A DNA stretch of 64,000 nucleotides, from the NCBI RefSeq assembly GCF_965222285.1, contig NZ_OZ244942.1, forward strand, positions 1,488,001 through 1,552,000, written 5' to 3'. The first letter of the stretch is position 1. Every line of letters starts with the position of its first letter. The translations under genes and the position numbers were made by a program. Under the pieces are notes generated by a model. That model had not been told where the DNA came from. It worked only from the letters and a program-made list of their open reading frames with translations, and made no database searches. The stretch is from Tepidicaulis sp002389665 (GTDB lineage Bacteria; Pseudomonadota; Alphaproteobacteria; Parvibaculales; Parvibaculaceae). Below are positions 16,594 through 26,601 of the stretch, piece by piece.

Positions 16594-17721
16594 ATGTCTG
16601 CCAAACGTGCGGCGCCGAAAGCCAAAAGCGCGTCCCGGAAATCTGCCTCGAAGAAAACCGCCGCCAAAAAAACGGCAGCCAAGAAGAGCCCGGCGCGCAA
16701 ACGCGCGGGCGGCGCAGCTTCCCGGAACGACAAACCCGAAGTGCCTGAATTCACCCCCGAACAGGAGATGAAGGCCTTCGAGGACATGCTGCTCATTCGC
16801 CGGTTCGAGGAAAAGGCCGGGCAGATGTACGGCATGGGCCTCATCGGCGGCTTCTGCCACCTTTATATCGGCCAGGAAGCCGTGGTGGTGGGCATGCAAA
16901 TGGCCATCGAGGAAGGCGACCAGGTGATCACCGGTTACCGCGACCATGGACATATGCTGGCCTGCGGCATGGACCCGAAAGGCGTCATGGCGGAGCTGAC
17001 GGGGCGCGAGGGCGGCTTTTCCAAGGGCAAGGGCGGCTCCATGCACATGTTTTCCGTGGAAAAGAAGTTCTATGGCGGCCACGGCATTGTCGGCGCGCAG
17101 GTGCCGCTCGGCACCGGGCTCGCCTTCGCCAACCGCTATGAAGAGAACGGGCGCGTCACCCTTTGCTATTTCGGGGACGGGGCGGCGAACCAGGGTCAGG
17201 TTTATGAAAGCTTCAACATGGCCGAGCTTTGGCAGTTGCCGGTCATCTACATCATCGAGAACAATCAATACGCGATGGGCACATCCGTAAAGCGCGCCTC
17301 CGCGCAGACGGATCTCTCAAAGCGCGGGATCAGCTTCAACATTCCCGGCGAGCAGGTGGACGGCATGGATGTGCGTGCCGTGAAAGAAGCTGGTGAGCGC
17401 GCCGCCGAATGGTGCCGCGCCGGCAAGGGCCCTTACATTCTGGAAATGATGACTTACCGTTATCGCGGCCATTCCATGTCGGACCCCGCGAAATACCGCG
17501 CCAAGGAAGAAGTGAACAAGATGCGCGAAGAGCATGACGCGATCGAGCAGGTGCGCGCACGGCTTCTGAAAGGCAAACATGCAAGCGAGGACGATCTGAA
17601 AGCCATCGACAAGAAGGTGCGCGGCATCATTTCCGAAGCGGCGAATTTTGCCCAGGAAAGCCCGGAGCCCGATGCGAAAGAGCTTTGGACCGATGTGCTC
17701 AGCGATGGGGAGGCCGCTTAA
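16594..17721 (+). CDS. pdhA: Pyruvate dehydrogenase E1 component, alpha subunit
   Basis: Thiamine diphosphate-dependent decarboxylation of pyruvate, with PdhB. The 375-residue protein has RRFEEKAGQMYGMG, GGSMHMF, the ThDP motif GDGAANQGQVYESFN ending in NNQYAMGTS, and YRYRGHSMSDP carrying the phosphorylation-loop region. The first 45 residues are a Lys/Ala/Ser-rich tail with AAKK repeats, resembling histone H1-like tails and unusual for E1 alpha. The start at 16594 follows AAAGGGAGG. Its stop abuts the pdhB ATG. Confidence 0.96.
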   Translation: MSAKRAAPKAKSASRKSASKKTAAKKTAAKKSPARKRAGGAASRNDKPEVPEFTPEQEMKAFEDMLLIRRFEEKAGQMYGMGLIGGFCHLYIGQEAVVVGMQMAIEEGDQVITGYRDHGHMLACGMDPKGVMAELTGREGGFSKGKGGSMHMFSVEKKFYGGHGIVGAQVPLGTGLAFANRYEENGRVTLCYFGDGAANQGQVYESFNMAELWQLPVIYIIENNQYAMGTSVKRASAQTDLSKRGISFNIPGEQVDGMDVRAVKEAGERAAEWCRAGKGPYILEMMTYRYRGHSMSDPAKYRAKEEVNKMREEHDAIEQVRARLLKGKHASEDDLKAIDKKVRGIISEAANFAQESPEPDAKELWTDVLSDGEAA

Positions 17722-19122
17722 ATGCCGCAGAACATAACCATGCCGGCGCTCTCGCCCACGATGGAAGAAGGCACGCTGGCCAAATGGCTGGTGAAGAAAG
17801 GCGACAAGGTCGCGCCCGGCGATGTGATCGCCGAGATCGAAACCGACAAGGCGACGATGGAGCTGGAAGCAGTCGATGAAGGCACGATCGGCAAGATCCT
17901 CATCGAGGAAGGCACGGAGAACGTGCCGGTGAACGATGTCATCGCGCTGCTTCTGGAAGAGGGCGAAGACGAAAGCGATCTCGATAAGGCCGAGACAAAA
18001 GCCGAAAAGCCCGCCCCGAAAAAAGCCAAAAAGCAGGATGAGGCCGAAAGTGATGACGAGGGGGATGAGGACGAGAAAGACGGCGGCAAACCGGAAGTAA
18101 AAATCGAGCTTAAAGAACCGGACGTTCCGGAAGGCACGAAGATGAAGGAAACCACGGTGCGCGAGGCCCTGCGCGATGCGATGGCCGAGGAAATGCGCGC
18201 CGATGAACGCGTCTTCGTCATGGGCGAGGAAGTGGCCGAATATCAGGGCGCTTACAAAGTCACGCAAGGTCTTCTCGATGAATTCGGCGCCAAACGCGTG
18301 GTCGATACACCGATCACGGAGCACGGCTTTGCCGGGCTCGGCATCGGCGCGGCGATGAGCGGGCTGCGTCCCATTGTCGAATTCATGACCTTCAATTTTG
18401 CCATGCAGGCGATGGACCAGATCATCAATTCCGCCGCGAAGACGCGCTACATGTCCGGCGGGCAGATGAGTTGTCCCATGGTTTTCCGCGGGCCGAACGG
18501 GCCTGCCTCGCGCGTTGCCGCACAGCACAGCCAGGATTATTCGGCCTGGTATGCGCATATCCCGGGGCTCAAAGTTGTCGCGCCTTATTCGGCGGCGGAT
18601 GCCAAAGGCCTCATGAAAGCGGCGATCCGCGACCCCAATCCCGTGATCTTCCTTGAAAACGAAATCCTTTACGGCCGCTCCTTCGAAGTGCCGGAAATGG
18701 ACGACTGGGTCGTGCCCATCGGCAAATCGAAAGTCATGAAAGAAGGCAGCGACGTGACGCTCGTCTCTTTCAGCCGCGGCATCGATTATTGCCTGGAAGC
18801 GATGAAGGAACTGGAAGAGCAGGGCATTTCCGCCGAACTGATCGATCTGCGCACGCTGCGCCCGCTCGATCTTGAGCCCGTCATCCAATCGGTGAAAAAG
18901 ACGAACCGGGTGGTGACGGTGGAAGAGACCTGGCCAATCTGCGGCATGGGCGCGGAAATCGCCGCGCAGATCATGGAGCGCGCCTTCGATTATCTCGATG
19001 CGCCAGTTGCCCGCGTCAGCGCCAAGGACGTGCCGCTGCCTTATGCCGCCAATCTTGAAAAGCTGGCGCTGCCCAGCGCTAAGGATGTGGTGAAGGCGGT
19101 GAAAGCCGTCTGCTACCTTTAA
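17722..19122 (+). CDS. pdhB: Pyruvate dehydrogenase E1 component, beta subunit, with lipoyl domain
   Basis: The 466-residue protein is a fusion: an N-terminal biotinyl/lipoyl domain (about 1-80, lipoyl-lysine Lys43 in ETDKATME), an acidic and Lys-rich linker (about 85-138), then the transketolase-like E1 beta fold (TVREALRDAMAEEM to the C-terminus). A lipoyl domain on E1 beta is characteristic of alphaproteobacterial complexes. It starts directly at the pdhA stop and lies 10 bases before pdhC. Confidence 0.97.
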   Translation: MPQNITMPALSPTMEEGTLAKWLVKKGDKVAPGDVIAEIETDKATMELEAVDEGTIGKILIEEGTENVPVNDVIALLLEEGEDESDLDKAETKAEKPAPKKAKKQDEAESDDEGDEDEKDGGKPEVKIELKEPDVPEGTKMKETTVREALRDAMAEEMRADERVFVMGEEVAEYQGAYKVTQGLLDEFGAKRVVDTPITEHGFAGLGIGAAMSGLRPIVEFMTFNFAMQAMDQIINSAAKTRYMSGGQMSCPMVFRGPNGPASRVAAQHSQDYSAWYAHIPGLKVVAPYSAADAKGLMKAAIRDPNPVIFLENEILYGRSFEVPEMDDWVVPIGKSKVMKEGSDVTLVSFSRGIDYCLEAMKELEEQGISAELIDLRTLRPLDLEPVIQSVKKTNRVVTVEETWPICGMGAEIAAQIMERAFDYLDAPVARVSAKDVPLPYAANLEKLALPSAKDVVKAVKAVCYL

Positions 19123-19132
19123 GGAGGGAGCC

Positions 19133-20437
<1,305 letters not shown>

Positions 20438-20444
20438 GGGCGTC

Positions 20445-21842
20445 ATGGCAGAGCAATCTTTTGACGTGGTGATCATCGGCTCCGGCCCCGGCGGTTATAT
20501 CGCAGCTGTGCGGGCGAGCCAGCTCGGCCTCAAAACGGCGATCGTGGAGCGGGATAAGCTCGGCGGCATCTGCCTCAATTGGGGCTGCATTCCGACGAAG
20601 GCGCTGCTCCGCTCCGCCGAAGTTTATATGTTGATGGAGCAAGCCGAGGAGTTCGGCCTTTCGGCGGAAAAGATTGGCTTTGACGGCAAGAAGATTGTCG
20701 AGCGCAGCCGCAAGGTCGCGGACAAGCTTTCAAACGGCATCCAGTTTCTAATGAAGAAGAACAAGGTGACCGTCATCGAGGGCACGGCGAAGCTTGCCGG
20801 TAAGGGCACCGTCGAGATCGAACGTGACGGTAAAACCGAAAAGATCAATGCCAAAAACATTATCCTTGCCACCGGCGCCCGCGCGCGGGAGCTGAAGGGC
20901 ATGGAGGCGGACGGCGAACTGATCTGGACCTATAAACACGCCTTGACGCCGAAAGAGATGCCGAAATCGCTGCTGGTGATCGGCTCCGGCGCCATCGGCA
21001 TGGAGTTCGCGAGCTTCTACCGCAGCTTCGGCGCGGACGTGACGGTGGTGGAAGTGCTGGACCGCATCCTGCCTGTGGAAGACGAAGAAATTTCTAAACA
21101 GGCCGAACGCGCGTTCAAGAAGCGCGGCATCAAAATCATCACCGGCGGGCAAGTGCAGAAGCTCGACAAGGGCAAAGACAATGTCACCGCCCATGTGAAG
21201 ACAAAGAAGGGCACGGAAGAAATCACCGTGGACCGCGTCATCAGCGCCGTTGGCATCACCGGCAATGTGGAAAATCTCGGCCTCGAGGATATGGGCATCA
21301 AGATCGAGAAAGGCCATGTGGTGGTGGACAAATGGTGCGAGACGGACGCCAAGGGCATCTATGCCATCGGCGATCTCGTCGGTGCGCCCTGGCTTGCGCA
21401 TAAAGCCAGCCATGAAGGCGTGCTCGCGGCTGAGCGCATCGCGGGCGTGAAGGACGCGCACCCTCTCGATGTGACAAAAGTGCCGGGCTGCACCTATTCC
21501 CATCCGCAATTGGCAAGCGTGGGCCTGACGGAAGCGAAGGCGAAGGAAGCGGGCTACAAGGTCAAGGTCGGGCGTGCACCTTTTCAGGCAAACGGTAAAG
21601 CCATTGCGCTGGGCGAGACGGACGGCTTCATAAAGACCGTTTTCGATGAAAAAACCGGGGAGCTTCTGGGCGCCCATATGATCGGCCCGGAAGTGACCGA
21701 GCTCATTCAGGGCTATGTGGTGGCCCGCCAGCTCGAGACGACGGAAGCCGATTTGATGGCGGCTATTTTCCCGCACCCGACTTTGAGCGAACATATGCAC
21801 GAATCGGTGCTGGACGCTTTCGGCCGGCCGCTCAATTTCTGA
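20445..21842 (+). CDS. lpdA: Dihydrolipoyl dehydrogenase (E3)
   Basis: Reoxidises dihydrolipoamide using FAD and NAD. The 465-residue protein has IIGSGPGGYIAAVRA, the redox disulphide GGICLNWGCIPTKALL, an NAD-binding IGSGAIGMEFASFY, the FAD motif GIYAIGDLVGAPWLAHKA, and catalytic HPTLSEHMHE near the end. It follows pdhC by 7 bases and serves the complex encoded upstream. Confidence 0.97.
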   Translation: MAEQSFDVVIIGSGPGGYIAAVRASQLGLKTAIVERDKLGGICLNWGCIPTKALLRSAEVYMLMEQAEEFGLSAEKIGFDGKKIVERSRKVADKLSNGIQFLMKKNKVTVIEGTAKLAGKGTVEIERDGKTEKINAKNIILATGARARELKGMEADGELIWTYKHALTPKEMPKSLLVIGSGAIGMEFASFYRSFGADVTVVEVLDRILPVEDEEISKQAERAFKKRGIKIITGGQVQKLDKGKDNVTAHVKTKKGTEEITVDRVISAVGITGNVENLGLEDMGIKIEKGHVVVDKWCETDAKGIYAIGDLVGAPWLAHKASHEGVLAAERIAGVKDAHPLDVTKVPGCTYSHPQLASVGLTEAKAKEAGYKVKVGRAPFQANGKAIALGETDGFIKTVFDEKTGELLGAHMIGPEVTELIQGYVVARQLETTEADLMAAIFPHPTLSEHMHESVLDAFGRPLNF

Positions 21843-21852
21843 TGGGACTTCC

Positions 21853-22593
21853 ATGCTCGATCTTCTTACCGATCCTCAGGCCTGGGCAAGCCTTCTCACG
21901 CTCACCGTGCTTGAAGTGGTGCTCGGCATCGACAATCTGATTTTTCTGTCGATCCTCGCCGCCCGCGCGCCGGAACATCAGCGTGAGAAAATCAGAAAGA
22001 TCGGGCTTGCCGGCGCGCTGCTGATGCGCCTGGCGCTGCTCTTTTCCATCGCCTGGATGGCGAGTTTGACGACGGTGCTGTTTGAAGTCTTCGATCTTGG
22101 CATTTCCTGGCGGGACATCGTGCTTCTCGGCGGCGGGCTCTTTCTCCTCGCCAAAGGCACGACGGAAATTCACCACATGCTTGAAGGGGCGGATGAAGGC
22201 CCGAAAGCGAAAGCCGGCACGACCATGGTTGCGGCCATCGTGCAGATCATGCTGCTCGACGTGGTCTTCTCGCTCGACAGCGTTATCACCGCCGTGGGTA
22301 TCGCCGAGCATCTGGAGGTCATGGTGCTCGCCATCGTTATTGCCATGGCGGTCATGCTGTTTGCGGCAAAGCCGGTCGGCGATTTCGTGCTGGCGCATCC
22401 GACGGTGAAGATGCTGGCGCTCGCCTTCCTGCTGCTCGTCGGCGTCTCGCTGATGGCGGACGGCCTGCATTTCCACATTCCGCGCGGTTATATCTACGCA
22501 GCGATTGCCTTCTCCATCACGGTGGAAAGCCTCAATCTTTGGATGGCGGCCCGGCGCAAACGGCGTTTAGCCGCTGCGGGAAATAAGGCATGA
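21853..22593 (+). CDS. TerC family integral membrane protein
   Basis: The 246-residue protein has about seven hydrophobic helices. It carries two TerC-type acidic membrane motifs, LEVVLGIDNLIFLSIL near the N-terminus and LLDVVFSLDSVITAVG in the middle. Characterised TerC relatives act in metal efflux, including manganese supply to exported enzymes. It lies 10 bases after lpdA and overlaps the sulfatase gene by four bases, so this pair is likely coupled. Confidence 0.9.
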   Translation: MLDLLTDPQAWASLLTLTVLEVVLGIDNLIFLSILAARAPEHQREKIRKIGLAGALLMRLALLFSIAWMASLTTVLFEVFDLGISWRDIVLLGGGLFLLAKGTTEIHHMLEGADEGPKAKAGTTMVAAIVQIMLLDVVFSLDSVITAVGIAEHLEVMVLAIVIAMAVMLFAAKPVGDFVLAHPTVKMLALAFLLLVGVSLMADGLHFHIPRGYIYAAIAFSITVESLNLWMAARRKRRLAAAGNKA

Positions 22594-24107
22594 GCATCGC
22601 ACCCAAAAATGTCGTGATGGTGCTGCTCGATAGTTTGAACCGGCACATGCTCGGCTGTTATGGCGGCGACGAGTTTAAAACGCCGAATATCGACCGGCTT
22701 GCGGCCCGGGCACAGCGTTTCACCAATCATTACACGGGCTCGCTGCCCTGCATGCCCGCGCGGCACGATATTCTTTGCGGCACCTGGGATTTTCTCTGGA
22801 AACCCTGGGGCTCCATCGAGTTATGGGAAGACGCCATTACCTACCGGCTGCGGGAGGCCGGTGTGACCTCGCAGCTGATTTCCGATCACCCGCATCTTTT
22901 TGAAACGGGCGGCGAGAATTATCACGTCGATTTCAGCGCCTGGGACTATCAGCGCGGTCATGAAGGCGACCCATGGAAAACGGTGGGCGATCCCAGCTGG
23001 GCCGGCGCGCCGGACTTCATGCGCAAGCATCCGATGCCCTATGACAATTCACGCGGCTGGTTCCGCGGCGAAGAGGATTTTCCCGGCCCGCGCACCATGG
23101 CCGCCGCTGCCCGCTGGTTGAAAGAAAACGCAGGCCGTCACGAGCGCTTCTTTCTTTTTGTGGACGAGTTCGACCCGCATGAACCGTTCGATACGCCCGA
23201 ACCTTACGCCTCCATGTACGACCCGGACTGGGAAGGCCCGCATCTGATCTGGCCGCCTTACGTGGAAGGGGGCGTCGCCAAAGGGGTGATCGACGAACGT
23301 CAGGCCAGGCAGCTGCGCGCGTCCTATGGCGGCAAGCTGACCATGATCGACCACTGGCTCGGCAAGGTAATGGCGGCAATGGAAGAGCAGGGGCTGTGGG
23401 AAGACACGCTTTTCATCCTCTGCACCGACCATGGGCATTATCTTGGTGAGCGGGATATCTGGGGCAAGCCGGGCGTGCCGATCTATCAGACGCTCGGCCA
23501 TATTCCGCTATTGATGGCGGGAGCGGGGCTTGAGGCGGGCGCCTGCGATGCGTTGACGACGAGTGTCGATCTCTTTGCTACGCTTGCGGAGATATTCGGT
23601 GTCGAAGAGAAGCTGCGCCAGCCGAGCCATGGGCGCTCGCTCTTGCCGCTGCTGGAGGGAGCAAGCGACAAGGTGCGCGATTGGCTGCTGACCGGCGTTT
23701 GGGGCCGGGAAGTGCATCTCATCGACGGTAGCCACAAATATGCCCGTGCGCCGGAAGGAGAGAATGCCCCGCTCTGCATGATGTCCAACCGCTGGTCCAC
23801 CATGCCGACGCATTTCCTGACCCGCGAGCAGGAACTGCCGCTGCCGGACGAGCGGGCGGTGCTCGGCCGGATGCCCGGCAGCACGGTGCCGGTGCTGCGC
23901 CAGGTCTGGGAGGTGCAAGATCACATTCCTTATTGGGCCTATGCGAAATTCAAAGGAAATTTCCTATATGATCTTAAGAGCGACCCCGCCGAGAAAGAAA
24001 ATCTGGCGGGCGGCGCGAAAGAACGTGATATGGCGGAAAAGCTGCGAATGGCTCTTCAGTCCATTGAAGCGCCGCAAGAGCAGTTTATCCGGCTTGGGCT
24101 GCAATAA
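22590..24107 (+). CDS. Sulfatase-family hydrolase (Cys-type FGly motif)
   Basis: The 505-residue protein of the alkaline phosphatase superfamily has metal ligands in VVMVLLDSLNRHMLGCYGG, the sulfatase signature with Cys54 (CMPAR, matching CxPxR, the site converted to formylglycine), FVDEFDPHEPF, and CTDHGHYLGE. No signal peptide, so it should act in the cytoplasm; phosphonate monoester hydrolase or choline sulfatase-like roles are possible. No formylglycine-generating enzyme is in the window. The start overlaps terC (ATGA). The pair separates lpdA from lipA. Confidence 0.88.
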   Translation: MSIAPKNVVMVLLDSLNRHMLGCYGGDEFKTPNIDRLAARAQRFTNHYTGSLPCMPARHDILCGTWDFLWKPWGSIELWEDAITYRLREAGVTSQLISDHPHLFETGGENYHVDFSAWDYQRGHEGDPWKTVGDPSWAGAPDFMRKHPMPYDNSRGWFRGEEDFPGPRTMAAAARWLKENAGRHERFFLFVDEFDPHEPFDTPEPYASMYDPDWEGPHLIWPPYVEGGVAKGVIDERQARQLRASYGGKLTMIDHWLGKVMAAMEEQGLWEDTLFILCTDHGHYLGERDIWGKPGVPIYQTLGHIPLLMAGAGLEAGACDALTTSVDLFATLAEIFGVEEKLRQPSHGRSLLPLLEGASDKVRDWLLTGVWGREVHLIDGSHKYARAPEGENAPLCMMSNRWSTMPTHFLTREQELPLPDERAVLGRMPGSTVPVLRQVWEVQDHIPYWAYAKFKGNFLYDLKSDPAEKENLAGGAKERDMAEKLRMALQSIEAPQEQFIRLGLQ

Positions 24108-24194
24108 GCGGGCGGCTCTTGCCAAAAGCAGGGGCGCGGCTTATCCCTCGCCCCTAAGACAGGTCCCTGAGATATGGCTCCCGAGGAGACCAGA

Positions 24195-25157
24195 ATGGTA
24201 ACGGTACTCGACACGGTTAAAGGCGAACGGCCCCGGCACCCGGAAAAGGTGAACCGGCCGGATACACCTGTCCTGCGCAAACCGAAATGGATCCGCGTCA
24301 AGGCGCCGGGATCGCCCGTCTATACCGAGACCAAGAAGATCGTCCGCGATCATGGCCTTGTAACCGTGTGCGAGGAAGCGGGCTGCCCGAATATCGGCGA
24401 ATGCTGGTCGAAGAAACACGCCACCATGATGATCATGGGCGAAGCCTGCACCCGCGCCTGCGCGTTCTGCAACGTGGCGACGGGCCTGCCGAAACCGCTC
24501 GATCCTGAAGAACCGGAGAATGTCGCCCGCGCGGTTGAGAAGCTCGGCCTGAAACATGTGGTGATCACTTCGGTCGACCGGGACGATCTCGCCGATGGCG
24601 GCGCGCAGCATTTCGTCGATGTGATCGGCGCGATCCGCGCCCGCGCGCCCGGCACCACGATCGAAATCCTGACACCTGACTTCCTGCGCAAGGAAGGGGC
24701 GATCGAGAAAGTGGCCGAGGCAAAGCCGGATGTTTTCAATCACAATCTGGAAACCGTGCCACGGCTTTATCCGTCCATCCGCCCCGGCGCACGCTATTTC
24801 CATTCGCTGCGCCTCTTGCAACGGGTAAAGGAAGTCGATCCCACGATCTTCACGAAGTCGGGGCTCATGGCAGGGCTTGGTGAAAGCCGCGAGGAAATTC
24901 TGCAGGTCATGGACGACATGCGCTCGGCGGATATCGACTTTCTGACCATCGGCCAGTATTTGCAGCCGACGCGCAAACACGCCGCCGTCGACCGCTTCGT
25001 AACGCCGGAAGAATTTGCTTCTTATGAGCGGATCGCGCGCACGAAAGGCTTCCTGCTCGTCTCTTCAAGTCCGCTGACGCGTTCTTCCTATCATGCGGAT
25101 GAGGATTTCGTCCGCCTGCGCGAAGCGCGGGAAGCCTCGCTCAGCAAACAGCGCTGA
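24195..25157 (+). CDS. lipA: Lipoyl synthase
   Basis: Radical SAM enzyme that inserts sulfur into octanoyl groups on lipoyl domains such as those of PdhB and PdhC. Both clusters are visible: auxiliary CX4CX5C (CEEAGCPNIGEC) and radical SAM CX3CX2C (CTRACAFC). The C-terminal RSSYHADE carries the conserved Arg-Ser-Ser-Tyr. The start at 24195 is preceded by GAGGAG at five bases and matches the alphaproteobacterial MVTVLDTV N-terminus, giving 320 residues. Confidence 0.97.
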   Translation: MVTVLDTVKGERPRHPEKVNRPDTPVLRKPKWIRVKAPGSPVYTETKKIVRDHGLVTVCEEAGCPNIGECWSKKHATMMIMGEACTRACAFCNVATGLPKPLDPEEPENVARAVEKLGLKHVVITSVDRDDLADGGAQHFVDVIGAIRARAPGTTIEILTPDFLRKEGAIEKVAEAKPDVFNHNLETVPRLYPSIRPGARYFHSLRLLQRVKEVDPTIFTKSGLMAGLGESREEILQVMDDMRSADIDFLTIGQYLQPTRKHAAVDRFVTPEEFASYERIARTKGFLLVSSSPLTRSSYHADEDFVRLREAREASLSKQR

Positions 25158-25162
25158 TTTCC

Positions 25163-25618
25163 ATGCCATCCCATAAAGAAACGCGTCACGTTCCATTTTC
25201 CGCCGGCGACATGTTCGCGCTGGTCGCTGCCGTGGACAAGTATCCCGAGTTTCTGCCCTGGTGCCAGGGCGCGCGGGTGCGCTCGCGCGAGATCGCAGGG
25301 GACAAGGAAATTCTCCTCGCCGATCTGCTCATCGCGTACAAAATGTTCCGTGAACGGTTTACGAGCCGGGTGACGGCGGACAAGGCGGCGATGACGGTGG
25401 ATGCCGATTACGTCAAAGGCCCGTTCCATCACCTCGACAATCATTGGCATTTCGAGCCTGCGGAAAACGGCTGCTTCGTCCATTTCTCGGTGGATTTCGA
25501 ATTCAAGAGCCGCACGCTCGAAGCACTGATCGCCGGTGTCTTCGCCAAGGCCGTGGACCGCATGGTGGAGGCCTTTATCGAGCGGGCCTATGTGCTCTAC
25601 GGCGAAACGGCGAATTAG
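25163..25618 (+). CDS. RatA/COQ10-type START domain protein
   Basis: A 151-residue single-domain protein of the polyketide cyclase/START fold. It opens with HVPFSAGDMFALVAAVDKYPEFLPWCQGARV, the family hallmark. Eukaryotic COQ10 binds ubiquinone, and E. coli RatA is named for effects on ribosomes; which applies here is unknown. It lies 5 bases after lipA, the normal alphaproteobacterial arrangement, and converges with the CinA gene 9 bases away. Confidence 0.9.
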   Translation: MPSHKETRHVPFSAGDMFALVAAVDKYPEFLPWCQGARVRSREIAGDKEILLADLLIAYKMFRERFTSRVTADKAAMTVDADYVKGPFHHLDNHWHFEPAENGCFVHFSVDFEFKSRTLEALIAGVFAKAVDRMVEAFIERAYVLYGETAN

Positions 25619-25627
25619 ATAATCCGT

Positions 25628-26128
25628 TCAGTTCGCCCCTAGCTGGCGGCGCACGAGATGAAGCGCTGCTTCCAGCGTTGCCATGCGCACTTCCCCGCGC
25701 CCGATATCTCCGAAGCGGTGCATCTCATGCATCATGTTCTGCCCCCGCCGCGCGCAGGCAATATGCACAAGGCCGATGGGTTTCATCGGTGTGCCGCCGC
25801 CTGGCCCTGCAATGCCTGTGACGGAGACGGAGATATCGGCTTTGGAATGGTTGAGCGCGCCTTCGGCCATGGCGCGGGCGACGGGCTCGCTCACCGCGCC
25901 GAAATCGGCCAGCATGTCACCGGGCACGCCCAGAAGATCGCGCTTGGCATCGTTGGAATAAGTCACGAAGCCGCGCTCGACGACGGAGGAAGACCCGGCA
26001 ATTTCCGTCAGGAGGCCGGCGATCAATCCGCCGGTGCAGGATTCCGCCGTCGCCAGCATGAGTTTCCGCTCCCCGCAATCGGCCAGCACCAGTTCGGCCA
26101 GATGAATATGTTTGGGCAGAAAAACCAT
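25628..26128 (-). CDS. CinA family protein (nicotinamide-nucleotide amidohydrolase-like)
   Basis: A 166-residue stand-alone C-terminal CinA domain (PncC type). Characterised members deamidate NMN in pyridine nucleotide salvage. Visible motifs are ATAESCTGGLIAGLLTEIAGSS, GFVTYSNDAKRDLLGV and SVTGIAGPGGGT. It starts 11 bases after pgpA ends and is the last gene of the ispDF-pgpA-cinA run. Confidence 0.92.
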   Translation of the reverse strand: MVFLPKHIHLAELVLADCGERKLMLATAESCTGGLIAGLLTEIAGSSSVVERGFVTYSNDAKRDLLGVPGDMLADFGAVSEPVARAMAEGALNHSKADISVSVTGIAGPGGGTPMKPIGLVHIACARRGQNMMHEMHRFGDIGRGEVRMATLEAALHLVRRQLGAN

Positions 26129-26139
26129 GTCGTGCTCGC

Positions 26140-26601
26140 TTAGAACAGAAAATGAGTGGCCAGGGCCATGGCGGCCATGCCGTAAAGACCGGCAAGAATG
26201 TCATCCATCATGATGCCGGTGCCCCCGTCAAGGGTGCGGTCCGCCCAGCTGACGGGCCAGGGCTTTAAAATGTCGAAGAACCGGAAAAGCGCGAAAGCGG
26301 CAAGCCAGCCAAGCGGGGTGAGCGGGGCAAGCGCCAGCACCATCCATTGACCCGCCACTTCATCGATGACGACGGCGCCGGGATCATCCGCGCCGATTTC
26401 TTTTGAATAGATGCCGCTCGCCCAAATACCGATGGGAAGAAGCAGCGCCGCGGCACCAAGCAGAAGGAGCGGGGACAGCCCGAGCCAATAGACAGGCAGC
26501 GCGAATAGCAGTGCGGCGACGGAGCCCATCGTGCCCGGCGCGATTGGGGAAAGACCGGCGCCGAACCAGGTAGCAAGCAGGAAGGCGATTTGCTTCCTCA
26601 T
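26140..26601 (-). CDS. pgpA: Phosphatidylglycerophosphatase A
   Basis: Inner-membrane phosphatase making phosphatidylglycerol from its phosphate. The 153-residue protein has an N-terminal FGAGLSPIAPGTMGS motif, several membrane helices, an acidic active-site segment VVIDEVAGQWM, and FRFFDILKPWP. The start overlaps the ispDF stop by four bases. Confidence 0.93.
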   Translation of the reverse strand: MRKQIAFLLATWFGAGLSPIAPGTMGSVAALLFALPVYWLGLSPLLLLGAAALLLPIGIWASGIYSKEIGADDPGAVVIDEVAGQWMVLALAPLTPLGWLAAFALFRFFDILKPWPVSWADRTLDGGTGIMMDDILAGLYGMAAMALATHFLF

